Shown in pieces: positions 42,321 through 50,931 of a DNA stretch of 64,000 nucleotides. How positions within the stretch are numbered: position 1 is the stretch's first letter; every line of letters begins with the position of its first letter. Source of the stretch: Bradyrhizobium diazoefficiens (GTDB taxonomy: Bacteria > Pseudomonadota > Alphaproteobacteria > Rhizobiales > Xanthobacteraceae). The DNA lies in contig NZ_JAFCJE010000001.1 in the NCBI RefSeq assembly GCF_018131185.1, positions 524,001 through 588,000 on the forward strand, read 5' to 3'. Under the pieces are notes generated by a model that ran no database searches, was not told the origin of the DNA, and saw only the letters and a program-made list of their open reading frames with translations. A program made the translations under genes and the position numbers.

Positions 42321-43355
42321 ATGGAAAGCCGGTGGATCGAAACTGCCGCCGATCGGACCCGTAACTCCCCTGTGCCCAGGCTCTCCCGGATTCTCTCCAT
42401 GATCGTAATGTCAGTCGTGGCGGCGCTGGTTCTGCTGGCGCTGGTCACGCAGGCCGGAATCGTCGCGGTGCAGCGGGCCTTTCCGCCGCAAGGCAGGATG
42501 GTCGAGGTCGACGGGGCGACGCTTCACGTCGTCGATATCGGTCCGCGCGATGCAGGCCTGCCGATCGTGATGCTGCACGGCGCAAGCTCCAATCTCGAAG
42601 CGATGCGGCGCCCGCTCGGCGATCTCCTCGCCAAAGACCATCGCGTCATTCTTGTCGACCGTCCCGGGCACGGCTGGAGCACGCGCGCGCGGCGCCAGGA
42701 TTCCACCCCGCAGGTCCAGGCGCGGATGATCGACGATGCGCTTCACAAGCTCGGGATCGAGCGTGCGATCTTCGTCGTGCATTCCTGGAGCGGCGCGCTC
42801 GGTGCGCGGATTGCGCTCGATCATCCCGGCCGCGTCGCGGGCCTCGTCATGCTCGCGCCCGTCACCCATCCCTGGCGCGGCGGCGTCGGCCGTTACAACG
42901 AGATCATTGCAACGCCGGTGATCGGCCCGCTGCTCGCCTACACCGTCACGCTGCCGCTCGGCTATTTCGTCACTGAGGCCGGCGCGCGCAACGTGTTCCT
43001 GCCGCAGACGATGCCGGACGGTTTCGTGAAGGATTCCGCAACACCGCTGCTGTTGCGTCCGCGCGAATTCATCGCCAATGCCTATGATCTTGTGACGCTG
43101 AAGGAAGCGGTCGCCTCGCAAGCTCCGCGCTACGGCGAGATCAAAGCCCCGGTCACGGTCATCGCCGGCGAGCCCGACAAGACGGTCAGGACCAACATCC
43201 ACGCCCGCCCGTTCGCGGCCATGGTGCCGAATGCGAAGCTGATCGTGCTGCCCGATCTCGGCCACATGGTGCAGAACGCGGTGCCGGATCGCGTCAAAGC
43301 GGAGATCGAGACGATGATCGGAAAAATCGCCCCGGCACAGGCGGCCGCCGATTAA
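42321..43355 (+). CDS. Alpha/beta hydrolase with N-terminal membrane anchor
   Basis: Protein of 344 residues. A hydrophobic segment at about 25-50 (ILSMIVMSVVAALVLLALV) is a membrane anchor or uncleaved signal. The hydrolase core follows: IVMLHGASSNLEAM oxyanion region, VILVDRPGHGWS, nucleophile Ser155 in FVVHSWSGALG, the acid in VIAGEPDKTV and the histidine in LPDLGHMVQ. The GxSxG position is HSWSG. Substrate unknown; epoxide hydrolase- or haloperoxidase-like relatives exist. The upstream 254 bp hold no gene I can support. Confidence 0.9.
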   Translation: MESRWIETAADRTRNSPVPRLSRILSMIVMSVVAALVLLALVTQAGIVAVQRAFPPQGRMVEVDGATLHVVDIGPRDAGLPIVMLHGASSNLEAMRRPLGDLLAKDHRVILVDRPGHGWSTRARRQDSTPQVQARMIDDALHKLGIERAIFVVHSWSGALGARIALDHPGRVAGLVMLAPVTHPWRGGVGRYNEIIATPVIGPLLAYTVTLPLGYFVTEAGARNVFLPQTMPDGFVKDSATPLLLRPREFIANAYDLVTLKEAVASQAPRYGEIKAPVTVIAGEPDKTVRTNIHARPFAAMVPNAKLIVLPDLGHMVQNAVPDRVKAEIETMIGKIAPAQAAAD

Positions 43356-43429
43356 AGCGTCTTCGAGCTCTCTTGGGGTGGGCAAAGGCGCATTTGCGCC
43401 GTTCCACTATCTCTCGGCGACGGCAAAAC

Positions 43430-44145
43430 ACACGGAAACCTTGGCTGTGTCGCCCGCTGTCAATCCTCTTCCGCGAAAATATTCCACTTTACCGAAATTC
43501 GGTTTCGGCGTATGTGTCGCCCATCCCGGCTCACTCAAGAGGGGCGATCATGTGTCGTTACTTTCGCGAGCCGGGTCTGCGGTGGACGCGGCAGCGTCGG
43601 GCGCGAGAGGTGCGGGCAGGGAGGGTAGTCCCCGGTGAGCCCGTGGCCGCGCGCGGACGAACGGCGCTGCTAGGTTCGTCTCGTCTGCAAGTTTTCGGCT
43701 TCGTCGACAGGGCCGGGAAAACTGCGGGCGAAATGGCGGGCCGTGCGTACGGCAAAACCGTGTGGTCCTGGCCGTCGTTGCTACGGTCAAGCTCTTGCGG
43801 AGGCGGCATCTGCGTCAACCGGCGCGGGTACCGGTGAATTCCGCGAGGACGAGGGAGGCCAAAGGAAAGTTCGGCTCCCGGGAGAGCACGGCATAAGCCG
43901 TCCGACCACCGCGCAGGGAAGGCCGAGTGATCGGCACCACCTGTATGCTGCTGTGCGGTTCTTCCTGCGTGTGCATTTCGCGCAGCGGACCGCGGGTGCG
44001 TTGTCGGCACCCGGCCTTCCCTGCGCCCTCTTGGATTAGAGGGTGAGAGATGACGCAAAGCTCGGGTGAATTCAGCCGCGAGAACGATAAGGCGTGTCTG
44101 CGACTGCACGTCGGGATGTGCGCTGGCGCATCGCAATGGCGCCGG
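43430..44145. repeat. Gene-free block, candidate dispersed non-coding element
   Basis: No frame here has a ribosome-binding site, plausible codon use or a recognisable domain, although frames of 80-190 codons stay open on both strands. It contains an exact 15-bp inverted repeat, GCGCAGGGAAGGCCG at 43911-43925 and its complement at 44012-44026, enclosing 86 bases. From memory, very similar sequence (shadow peptides such as FPARWSDGLCRALPGAE) recurs in many Bradyrhizobium genomes, where it is annotated as hypothetical proteins. Boundaries are approximate; a small hairpin GGCGCA-TT-TGCGCC at 43387-43400 precedes it. Confidence 0.55.
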
Positions 44146-44160
44146 GGAGAGAACGCGTCA

Positions 44161-44209
44161 AAACAGAAAGCTGCAGCTTCGATCCTGATCCGATCAGAAC
44201 CGAAGCTGC
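44161..44209 (-). terminator. Terminator of the cytochrome c gene
   Basis: On the minus strand a 9-bp stem (arms 44201-44209 and 44173-44181, GCAGCTTCG) is followed by TTTCTGTTTT. The inner loop has a second GATC-containing pairing. It lies 21 bp after the stop. Confidence 0.7.
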
Positions 44210-44229
44210 CGCGGCTACCTTGTGCAGGC

Positions 44230-44625
44230 TTACTGCTTGACCTTCCCGTCCTTGTCGTATTGGGCAATGAAGGCCCAGAGATTGTTGATCTCGGTCTCGT
44301 TCTTGATGCCGGCGAACGCCATCTTGGTGCCGGGGATCTTGGCCTTGGGGTCCTTGATGTATTCCTTGAACACGGCCTCGTCCCAAGTGATGCCGGAATT
44401 CTTGTTCGCATCCGAATAATTGTAGCCCTCGGTGGTGCCCGACTTGCGGCCGTTGAGACCGTTGAGCTCGGGACCGACCTTGTTCTTGGCGCCTTCGCCG
44501 ATCGCGTGGCAGGCCAGGCATTTGTTGAACGATGTCTTGCCGGCCGCGACATCCTGCGCCATCGCGGCGGGTGCGGTGGCGATGAGGGTGAGGATCGTCA
44601 GCGCGCCGTAAGTCAGTTTTGTCAT
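44230..44625 (-). CDS. Class I c-type cytochrome (c2/c550-like)
   Basis: Periplasmic monohaem cytochrome of 131 residues. The signal peptide (MTKLTYGALTILTLIA to AMAQD) precedes the haem site CLACH (Cys36, Cys39, His40); the axial methionine is Met102 in GTKMAFAG. The GLNGRKSGTTEGYNYSDANK region is typical of the c2/c550 electron carriers of alphaproteobacteria. It carries electrons between respiratory complexes. The start ATG is at 44625; a frame open further upstream would disrupt the signal. Confidence 0.93.
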   Translation of the reverse strand: MTKLTYGALTILTLIATAPAAMAQDVAAGKTSFNKCLACHAIGEGAKNKVGPELNGLNGRKSGTTEGYNYSDANKNSGITWDEAVFKEYIKDPKAKIPGTKMAFAGIKNETEINNLWAFIAQYDKDGKVKQ

Positions 44626-44854
44626 AAGTGTGCTCTTCGTCTCTTCCCGGGTCAGATGGAGGGTCGTGGTTTTGGCAGGTCCGATGTAAGTGGACAAGCC
44701 GCGAAACTTTGACAGGTTTCATGATAGCCGACTTGTCCCAGAGAGAACTTGCGCTGCAACAAAGCAATGCGACCTTCGGAGGACCTACCCAAAGACGGCA
44801 AGACATGATTGATTTGCCGAGACAATTCCATCCGTCGGACGAAGGCTTCTCAAA

Positions 44855-46348
44855 ATGGCCATCATGATGCCAGCAAGCGACCAGGCCGTTTTGGCGCGTC
44901 GCAGCGAAATCGTCGCCGCCTTGCGCGCAATCGTGCCCGGCGAGGGCGTGATCGATACGCCTGCCGAGATGCGGGCCTACGAATCCGACGGCCTGACCGC
45001 CTATCGGCAGCCGCCGATGGTCGTGGTGCTGCCTGATACCACCGAGCAGGTCTCGCTGATCCTGAAATATTGTGCGGGACAGAACATCAAGGTGGTGCCG
45101 CGCGGCTCCGGCACCTCGCTGTCAGGCGGGGCGCTGCCGCTCGAAGACGGCGTGCTCCTCGGTCTCGGCAAGTTCAAGCGCATCCGTGAGATCGATTTCG
45201 ACAACCGCGTCGTCGTCACCGAGCCAGGCGTCACCAATCTGGCGATCAGCCAGGCGGTCGCCCATGCCGGCTTCTACTATGCGCCCGATCCGTCCTCCCA
45301 GATCGCCTGCTCGATCGGCGGCAATGTCGCGGAGAATTCCGGCGGCGTGCATTGCCTCAAATACGGCATGACCACCAATAACGTGCTCGGCTGCGAGATC
45401 GTGCTGATGAGCGGCGAAATCCTGCGCATCGGCGGCAAGTCCGCCGAGAACGCAGGCTATGACCTCATGGGCGTCATCACCGGTTCAGAAGGTCTGCTCG
45501 GCGTCATCACCGAGGTCACGGTCCGCATCCTGCAGAAGCCGGAGACGGCGCGCGCGCTGATGGTCGGATTTGCGCAAGTCGAGTCTGCCGGTGAATGCGT
45601 GGCGCGGATCATCGGTGCCGGCATCATTCCCGGCGGCATGGAGATGATGGACAAGCCCGCGATCCACGCCGCGGAGGCCTTCGTCCACGCCGGCTATCCG
45701 CTCGATGTGGAGGCGCTGCTCATCATCGAACTCGACGGTCCCAAGATCGAGGTCGACGAGCTGATCACGCGAGTCGAGAGCATCGCCAATGCCTGTGGCT
45801 CGACCACCTGCCAGATCTCGACGTCCGAGGCCGAGCGCAACCTATTCTGGGCCGGCCGCAAGGCTGCGTTCCCGGCGGTGGGCCGCATCTCGCCCGACTA
45901 TCTCTGCATGGACGGCACGATTCCCCGCGGCGCGCTGCCGAAGGCGCTCGCGCGCATCCGCGAGCTCGGCGAAAAATACCAACTTGGCTGCGCCAACGTG
46001 TTTCATGCCGGCGACGGCAATCTGCACCCGCTGATCCTCTACGATGCCAACAAGCCGGGCGAGATCGAGCGCGCCGAAGCCTTCGGCGCCGACATCCTGC
46101 GCGCCTGCGTCGAGTTCGGCGGCGTGCTCACCGGCGAGCACGGCGTCGGCATCGAGAAGCGCGACCTCATGCCTGATATGTTCAGCGAGATCGATCTCAA
46201 CCAGCAGCAACGCCTCAAATGCGCCTTCGACGCGCAGGGCCTACTCAATCCCGGAAAGGTGTTCCCGACCCTGCATCGCTGCGCCGAGCTCGGCCGCATG
46301 CATGTGCATGCGGGCAAGCTGGCGTTTCCGGATTTGCCGCGGTTCTAG
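44855..46348 (+). CDS. glcD: Glycolate oxidase subunit GlcD (FAD-linked)
   Basis: FAD-binding catalytic subunit, 497 residues, of the membrane-associated glycolate dehydrogenase that converts glycolate to glyoxylate. The FAD_binding_4 domain is at about 50-230 (VVPRGSGTSLSGGALP, DPSSQIACSIGGNVAENSGG by its start and end) and the C-terminal FAD-oxidase domain holds FHAGDGNLHPLIL and VLTGEHGVGIEKR. First gene of the operon glcDEF; the glcE start lies 50 bp after this stop. The start is the ATG at 44855, with other ATGs close by. Confidence 0.95.
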   Translation: MAIMMPASDQAVLARRSEIVAALRAIVPGEGVIDTPAEMRAYESDGLTAYRQPPMVVVLPDTTEQVSLILKYCAGQNIKVVPRGSGTSLSGGALPLEDGVLLGLGKFKRIREIDFDNRVVVTEPGVTNLAISQAVAHAGFYYAPDPSSQIACSIGGNVAENSGGVHCLKYGMTTNNVLGCEIVLMSGEILRIGGKSAENAGYDLMGVITGSEGLLGVITEVTVRILQKPETARALMVGFAQVESAGECVARIIGAGIIPGGMEMMDKPAIHAAEAFVHAGYPLDVEALLIIELDGPKIEVDELITRVESIANACGSTTCQISTSEAERNLFWAGRKAAFPAVGRISPDYLCMDGTIPRGALPKALARIRELGEKYQLGCANVFHAGDGNLHPLILYDANKPGEIERAEAFGADILRACVEFGGVLTGEHGVGIEKRDLMPDMFSEIDLNQQQRLKCAFDAQGLLNPGKVFPTLHRCAELGRMHVHAGKLAFPDLPRF

Positions 46349-46398
46349 CGTCAACGCCAGATTTGCTTTCCGCTCTAAACTTGGATACCGGCTCAGTC

Positions 46399-47637
46399 GT
46401 GGATACGCTCAAGGTCAGAGACGCCAAAGACGTCGAAGAGGTGGTGCGCGCGGCGATTGCCAATGAGCAGCCGATCGAGATCATCGGTCATGGTTCCAAG
46501 CGCGGCATCGGGCATGCGATGGCGACCAATGCCGTGCTCGACGTCTCCGCGCTCAATGCGGTCACCTCCTACGAACCGAACGAACTGATCGTCACGCTCC
46601 AGGCAGGTGCGCCGCTAGACGACGTGCTGTCGCTGATCGACGCCAAGAACCAGCAATTCGCCTTCGAACCTGTCAACACCGCCCCGCTGCTCGGCACGCC
46701 CGTATCAGGCACCATCGGCGGCATGATCGCGGCCGGGCTCGCCGGCCCGCGGCGCATCAAGGCCGGCGGGGCGCGCGATCACCTGCTCGGGGCGCATGCC
46801 GTCTCCGGTTTCGGCGACAGCTTCAAGACCGGCGGCAAGGTGGTGAAGAACGTCACCGGCTACGACCTCTGCAAGCTGCTCGCGGGGTCCTGGGGCACGC
46901 TGTCCGTCATGACCGAGGTCACGCTGAAGGTGATGCCCAAGCCCGAGGCCGAGCGGACGCTGCTGCTGCGCGGGTTGGATGATGCCGTCGCCAACAAGGC
47001 CATGACCGCGGCGCTCGGCTCGCCCTTCGACGTCTCGGGTGCCGCGCATCTGCCGAAATCGATGCTCCGGGCCAAGACCGAGGGGCTTGGCGATCTCGGA
47101 GGGGAGGGCGAGGCGCTGACCATGCTGCGGCTCGAGGGCATCACGGCTTCCGCCGCCCACCGCGCCGGATCGCTGCGCGAATTGCTGGCGCCGTTCGGCA
47201 CCGCGACGCTGGTCGAGGACATGGCATCCGCGGCACTGTGGGCGGCGATCCGCGACGTGCTGCCGTTCGCGGCCGGCGGCACGCTCGGCGCCTGGCCGGT
47301 CTGGCGCATCGTCTGCCCGCCGGCCTCGGGCGCCATACTCGGCGCGCAATTGGCGCGCGAGACGGGGGGCGATGTGATCTACGATTGGGGCGGCGGTCTG
47401 ATCTGGGCGGCGCTGCCGCCGAAGCCGGACGCGCATGCTCCGGCCGTACGCGCGCATGCGAACGCTGTCGGAGGGCACGCCACGCTGATCCGGGCGGCCG
47501 AGGATGTCAGGCGGGAAGTCGACATCTTCCATCCGCAAGCACCGGGGCTTGCTGCGCTGAGCGAGCGGGTGCGCGCCAGTTTCGATCCAAAGACCATTCT
47601 CAACCGGGGACGCTTGCGGCGGAGCGTTGGGGCATGA
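46399..47637 (+). CDS. glcE: Glycolate oxidase subunit GlcE
   Basis: Second FAD-binding subunit of glycolate oxidase, 412 residues. It has the same FAD fold as GlcD: IGHGSKRGIGHAM, APLLGTPVSGTIGGMIAAG, GGKVVKNVTGYDLCKLLAGSWGTLS, here given by key parts. The start is the GTG at 46399 (VDTLKVRDAKDVEE), which matches the usual GlcE N-terminus; an upstream extension is open but not conserved-looking. The stop overlaps the glcF start by 4 bp, indicating coupled translation. Confidence 0.93.
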   Translation: MDTLKVRDAKDVEEVVRAAIANEQPIEIIGHGSKRGIGHAMATNAVLDVSALNAVTSYEPNELIVTLQAGAPLDDVLSLIDAKNQQFAFEPVNTAPLLGTPVSGTIGGMIAAGLAGPRRIKAGGARDHLLGAHAVSGFGDSFKTGGKVVKNVTGYDLCKLLAGSWGTLSVMTEVTLKVMPKPEAERTLLLRGLDDAVANKAMTAALGSPFDVSGAAHLPKSMLRAKTEGLGDLGGEGEALTMLRLEGITASAAHRAGSLRELLAPFGTATLVEDMASAALWAAIRDVLPFAAGGTLGAWPVWRIVCPPASGAILGAQLARETGGDVIYDWGGGLIWAALPPKPDAHAPAVRAHANAVGGHATLIRAAEDVRREVDIFHPQAPGLAALSERVRASFDPKTILNRGRLRRSVGA

Positions 47638-48956
47638 AGACCGAATTCTCACTGGCGCAACTCGCCGACCCCGATATCGCGGAAGCCGACAAGATCCTGC
47701 GCGCCTGCGTTCATTGCGGCTTCTGCACCGCCACCTGTCCGACCTATGTGCTGCTCGGCGACGAGCTCGATAGCCCGCGCGGCCGCATCTACCTGATCAA
47801 GGAGATGCTGGAGAAAGACCAGGCGCCGACGGCCGAGGTGGTCAAGCATGTCGACCGCTGCCTGTCGTGCCTGGCCTGCATGACGACCTGCCCCTCCGGG
47901 GTGAACTACATGCATCTCGTCGACCAGGCCCGGGTCAGGATCGAGCAGCGCTATCAGCGGCCGCTCACCGAGCGGCTGCTGCGCCAGGTGCTGGCCTTCG
48001 TGCTGCCGGATCCCCAGCGTTTTCGCGCGAGTATGGTGCTGGCCCGGCTCGCCCGTCCGCTTGCCGTGTTCCTGCCGACGCCTCGTCCCTCGGCCACGCC
48101 CGGCCTGATCGCGCGCCTCAAGGCGATGCTGGCGCTGGCTCCAGACCGGCTGCCGACGCCGGGCCCTGCCGGCGGCAGCGTGTTCGCGGCGCTCGGCAAG
48201 AAGCGCGGCCGGGTTGCGCTGCTGCAAGGCTGCGCCCAGCAAGTGCTGGCGCCGCGCATTAACCAGGCTGCCATCAGTCTTCTCACCCGCCACGGCATCG
48301 AGGTTGTCCTGGTCCGGGACGAGCAGTGCTGCGGCGCGCTGACCCATCACCTCGGCAACGACCAGGATGCATTGGCGCGGGCCCGGGCCAATATCGCGGC
48401 GTGGCGGAGGGAAGCGGCCGGCGAGGGGCTCGACGCCATCCTCGTGACCGCGTCCGGTTGCGGCACGGTGATCAAGGACTATGGCTATCTCCTGCGCGAG
48501 GATGCTGCGTTCGCCGCCGACGCGGCGAAGGTGTCTGCGCTCGCCAAGGACATCACCGAATACATCGCCGGACTCGGACTCGAACCGACCGCGCGGCAGG
48601 ACAACATCGTCGTTGCCTATCACTCAGCATGTTCGTTGCAGCATGGGCAGAAAATCACGAGCCTTCCGAAAGAATTGCTTTCCAAGAATGGATTCGTGGT
48701 GAAAGATGTGCCGGAGAGCCATTTGTGTTGCGGTTCGGCGGGGACCTACAACATTCTCCAGCCCGAGCTTGCGGGCCGGTTGCGCGATCGCAAGGTCGCC
48801 AACATCGCGAGCGTCAAGCCGGACATGATTGCCGCGGGCAATATCGGCTGCATGGTGCAGATTGCCAGTGGCACGTCAGTTCCGGTCGTACACACGATTG
48901 AGCTTCTCGATTGGGCTACGGGCGGGTCGCGGCCGGCATTGAACGCGCAAGTTTGA
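47634..48956 (+). CDS. glcF: Glycolate oxidase iron-sulfur subunit GlcF
   Basis: Electron-transfer subunit of glycolate oxidase, 440 residues. Two 4Fe-4S ferredoxin motifs: CVHCGFCTATCP starting at Cys25 and CLSCLACMTTCP starting at Cys76. Two CCG domains follow (LLQGCAQQVLAPRIN, EQCCGALTHHLG; YHSACSLQHGQ, HLCCGSAGTYN). It hands electrons from the FAD subunits to the quinone pool. The ATG at 47634 lies inside the glcE stop (ATGA). Confidence 0.95.
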   Translation: MKTEFSLAQLADPDIAEADKILRACVHCGFCTATCPTYVLLGDELDSPRGRIYLIKEMLEKDQAPTAEVVKHVDRCLSCLACMTTCPSGVNYMHLVDQARVRIEQRYQRPLTERLLRQVLAFVLPDPQRFRASMVLARLARPLAVFLPTPRPSATPGLIARLKAMLALAPDRLPTPGPAGGSVFAALGKKRGRVALLQGCAQQVLAPRINQAAISLLTRHGIEVVLVRDEQCCGALTHHLGNDQDALARARANIAAWRREAAGEGLDAILVTASGCGTVIKDYGYLLREDAAFAADAAKVSALAKDITEYIAGLGLEPTARQDNIVVAYHSACSLQHGQKITSLPKELLSKNGFVVKDVPESHLCCGSAGTYNILQPELAGRLRDRKVANIASVKPDMIAAGNIGCMVQIASGTSVPVVHTIELLDWATGGSRPALNAQV

Positions 48957-49041
48957 GCTTTCAAAGGCTTTGGCTTTCGTCCGGAGGTGACGGCTGAAAT
49001 CGCCCGATCGACCATTGTTTGGCGGCAACAGGAGGACCACG

Positions 49042-49416
49042 ATGGCGAAAGCGAAAAAGAAGAAAAGCAAGAAGGCCAAAAAGGCGAAGAAGGCTGTAGC
49101 GGCGAAGAAATCCGCCAAGAAGGCAGCCAAGAAGTCCGCGAAGAAGTCCGCGAAAAAATCGGCCAGGACGTCGGCCAAGAAAGCTACGAAAAAGGCAGCC
49201 CCGAAGAAGGCCGCCAAGAAGGCGGTGAAGGCCACGGCCAAGAAGGCTGCGCCGAAGAAGGCCGCGAAGAAGGCGGCACCGAGGAAGGCGAAGGCAGCTC
49301 CCGCGCCGAAGCCGTCAGCGCCGGCGGCAAGTCCGGCTCCCGAGCCGGCGGCCGAGACGAGTTGGGCGATGCCTTCGTCTTCTGCGGAAGCGGCGCCGGC
49401 CGAGGGGCAAAACTAG
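49042..49416 (+). CDS. Histone H1-like Lys/Ala-rich protein
   Basis: Basic low-complexity protein of 124 residues made of AKKA/SAKK-type repeats (MAKAKKKKSKKAKKAKKA start) and a Pro/Ala-rich tail that ends with acidic residues. Such proteins bind DNA non-specifically and resemble eukaryotic histone H1 tails and the bacterial HctB/AlgP group. ACAGGAGG lies 7 bp before the ATG at 49042. It stands alone after glcF with its own terminator. The role in nucleoid structure is inferred from composition only. Confidence 0.85.
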   Translation: MAKAKKKKSKKAKKAKKAVAAKKSAKKAAKKSAKKSAKKSARTSAKKATKKAAPKKAAKKAVKATAKKAAPKKAAKKAAPRKAKAAPAPKPSAPAASPAPEPAAETSWAMPSSSAEAAPAEGQN

Positions 49417-49447
49417 GTCCTATCCAGCGACCGCGATCGACAACAGG

Positions 49448-49478
49448 AAGGCCGCTGCGGTGACGCTGCGGCCTTTTT
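49448..49478 (+). terminator. Intrinsic terminator after the histone-like gene
   Basis: Stem AAGGCCGC / GCGGCCTT followed by a T run (CTTTTTG) 32 bp after the stop. A clear rho-independent terminator. Confidence 0.8.
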
Positions 49479-49806
49479 GCATCGGCCAAGTACCCGCCGG
49501 AAGCCGCCTCTTTCCCGCGCCTGTCCGATTCGTAGCCCGGCTGCCGCGTGACCCGCCTTGCCCGTACTTGCACGGTCCCTTCGTGCAGTTTGGAATGCAA
49601 ATAATGTGATCGAGAAGACACACAGGCTGATAACCTTTCGTGGAAACGTCAAAACGCCTAAAAAGTCGGCAGATGCCCGCGCTTTTTGCTTCACGGATCG
49701 TGGCCTCCAATCCAGATTGTCGCAGTAACGCAATTTTGCACACAGGTCGTTCGCCCCGGGGGGCTTCCGGGATCCGACTAGTAAGAATTTGGCGATGGGG
49801 ATCGAA
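49479..49806. other. Intergenic region upstream of the porin-like gene
   Basis: About 330 bp without a supportable gene. It is less GC-rich than the coding DNA around it, particularly 49600-49740, and presumably contains the promoter and leader of the outer-membrane protein. No operator pattern could be assigned. Confidence 0.45.
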
Positions 49807-50820
49807 ATGAAAAAAGTGGCTTTGTTGGCAACGGCGCTGGCAATGGTGACGACGGGTTCGGCTTTCGCGGCAGACATGCGGGTCAAAGCGCTGAAGGCTC
49901 CGCCGCCGCCGGCGTTCGATCCCTGGGATATCGCCTTCGGCGGCGCGATCATGAGCAACTACGTCTTCCGTGGTATCACTCAGTCGAACAACAAGCCGTC
50001 GGTCGCCGCCTATTTCGAGCCGCGCTACAACGTCACCAAGGACCTCCAGCTCTATATCGGCGTGGCCGGCGAGAGCATCTCCTTCCCGAACCGCGCCGCT
50101 GCCGAAATCGACGTCTACGGCGGTATCCGCCCGACCTTCGGCGCGTTCGCCTTCGACATCGGCGTCTGGGGTTACCTGTATCCGGGTGGGACCTGCTACT
50201 ACGGTGCGCCTGCCATCGACTTCGCCGGCAACTTCCAGGGCGCCGAGTGCGCCGAGAAGGCCCTGTTGAACACCAACGTCATCAAGCGGGACCTGAGCTT
50301 CTTCGAAGTCTACGGCAAGTTCACCTACACGGTGAACGACAACTGGTCGTTCGGTGTCACCGAATACTACACCCCGAGCTTCCTGAACTCGGGCGCCTGG
50401 GGCAACTACACCTCGATCGTGGGCAAGTATACCGCGCCCAGCACGGTGTTCGGCTCGAGCGGCGTCGGCATGTACGTGTCGGGTGAGTTCGGCCGTCAGT
50501 GGCTCGGCACCTCCGACAGCTTCTATGGTACGGCGGCTTTCCCGAACGGCATCAACTACGCCGATTACAACACCTGGAACGTCGGCATCGGCTTCACCTA
50601 CAAGGTGATGACGCTGGACCTGCGCTACTCGGACACCGATCTGTCGAAGGGCGACTGCAACGCCTTCACCAGCGATTATTCGGCGCGCGGCAACCTCACC
50701 GCTTCGACCGGCACGTTCCTGACGCCCATCAACCCCTCGGGCGTCGGCTCCAGCTGGTGCGGCGCTGCCGGTATTGCCAAGCTGTCGTTCGACCTGACGG
50801 CGATGAGCAACCTGAAGTAA
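49807..50820 (+). CDS. TorF-family outer-membrane beta-barrel (putative porin)
   Basis: Predicted outer-membrane protein of 337 residues. The signal peptide is MKKVALLATALAMVTTGSAFA. The mature part has GGAIMSNYVFRGITQSNNKPS, characteristic of the Gcw_chp/TIGR02001 family, and then alternating aromatic beta-strands (YGKFTYTVNDNWSFGVTEYY, YVSGEFGRQW, by key parts). Five cysteines are present, unusual for a barrel. The start is the ATG at 49807; in-frame TTG and ATG codons 12-18 bp upstream are alternatives. Pore function and substrate are unknown. Confidence 0.88.
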   Translation: MKKVALLATALAMVTTGSAFAADMRVKALKAPPPPAFDPWDIAFGGAIMSNYVFRGITQSNNKPSVAAYFEPRYNVTKDLQLYIGVAGESISFPNRAAAEIDVYGGIRPTFGAFAFDIGVWGYLYPGGTCYYGAPAIDFAGNFQGAECAEKALLNTNVIKRDLSFFEVYGKFTYTVNDNWSFGVTEYYTPSFLNSGAWGNYTSIVGKYTAPSTVFGSSGVGMYVSGEFGRQWLGTSDSFYGTAAFPNGINYADYNTWNVGIGFTYKVMTLDLRYSDTDLSKGDCNAFTSDYSARGNLTASTGTFLTPINPSGVGSSWCGAAGIAKLSFDLTAMSNLK

Positions 50821-50844
50821 GTTTCTTCTCGAAACCATCTACGG

Positions 50845-50872
50845 GGGCGGCAGAGCAATCTGCCGCCCTTTT
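50845..50872 (+). terminator. Intrinsic terminator after the porin-like gene
   Basis: Perfect 10-bp stem GGGCGGCAGA / TCTGCCGCCC with loop GCAA, followed by TTTTG. It lies 24 bp after the stop. Confidence 0.85.
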
Positions 50873-50931
50873 GCTTTGGGGCTGGTGCCTGGCGCGACGC
50901 GAGGCCGAAATGCGAAGGGCGTGGCCGAGGG

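Noticed and set aside
43373..44136. Overlapping frames of 80-192 codons on both strands in the gene-free block
   Set aside because: No ribosome-binding sites, Arg/Pro-rich translation and mutually overlapping frames, better explained as a structured non-coding element.
49042..49320. CRISPR-like periodicity of AAGAAG repeats
   Set aside because: In-frame codon repeats of a Lys/Ala-rich protein, not direct repeats with spacers.
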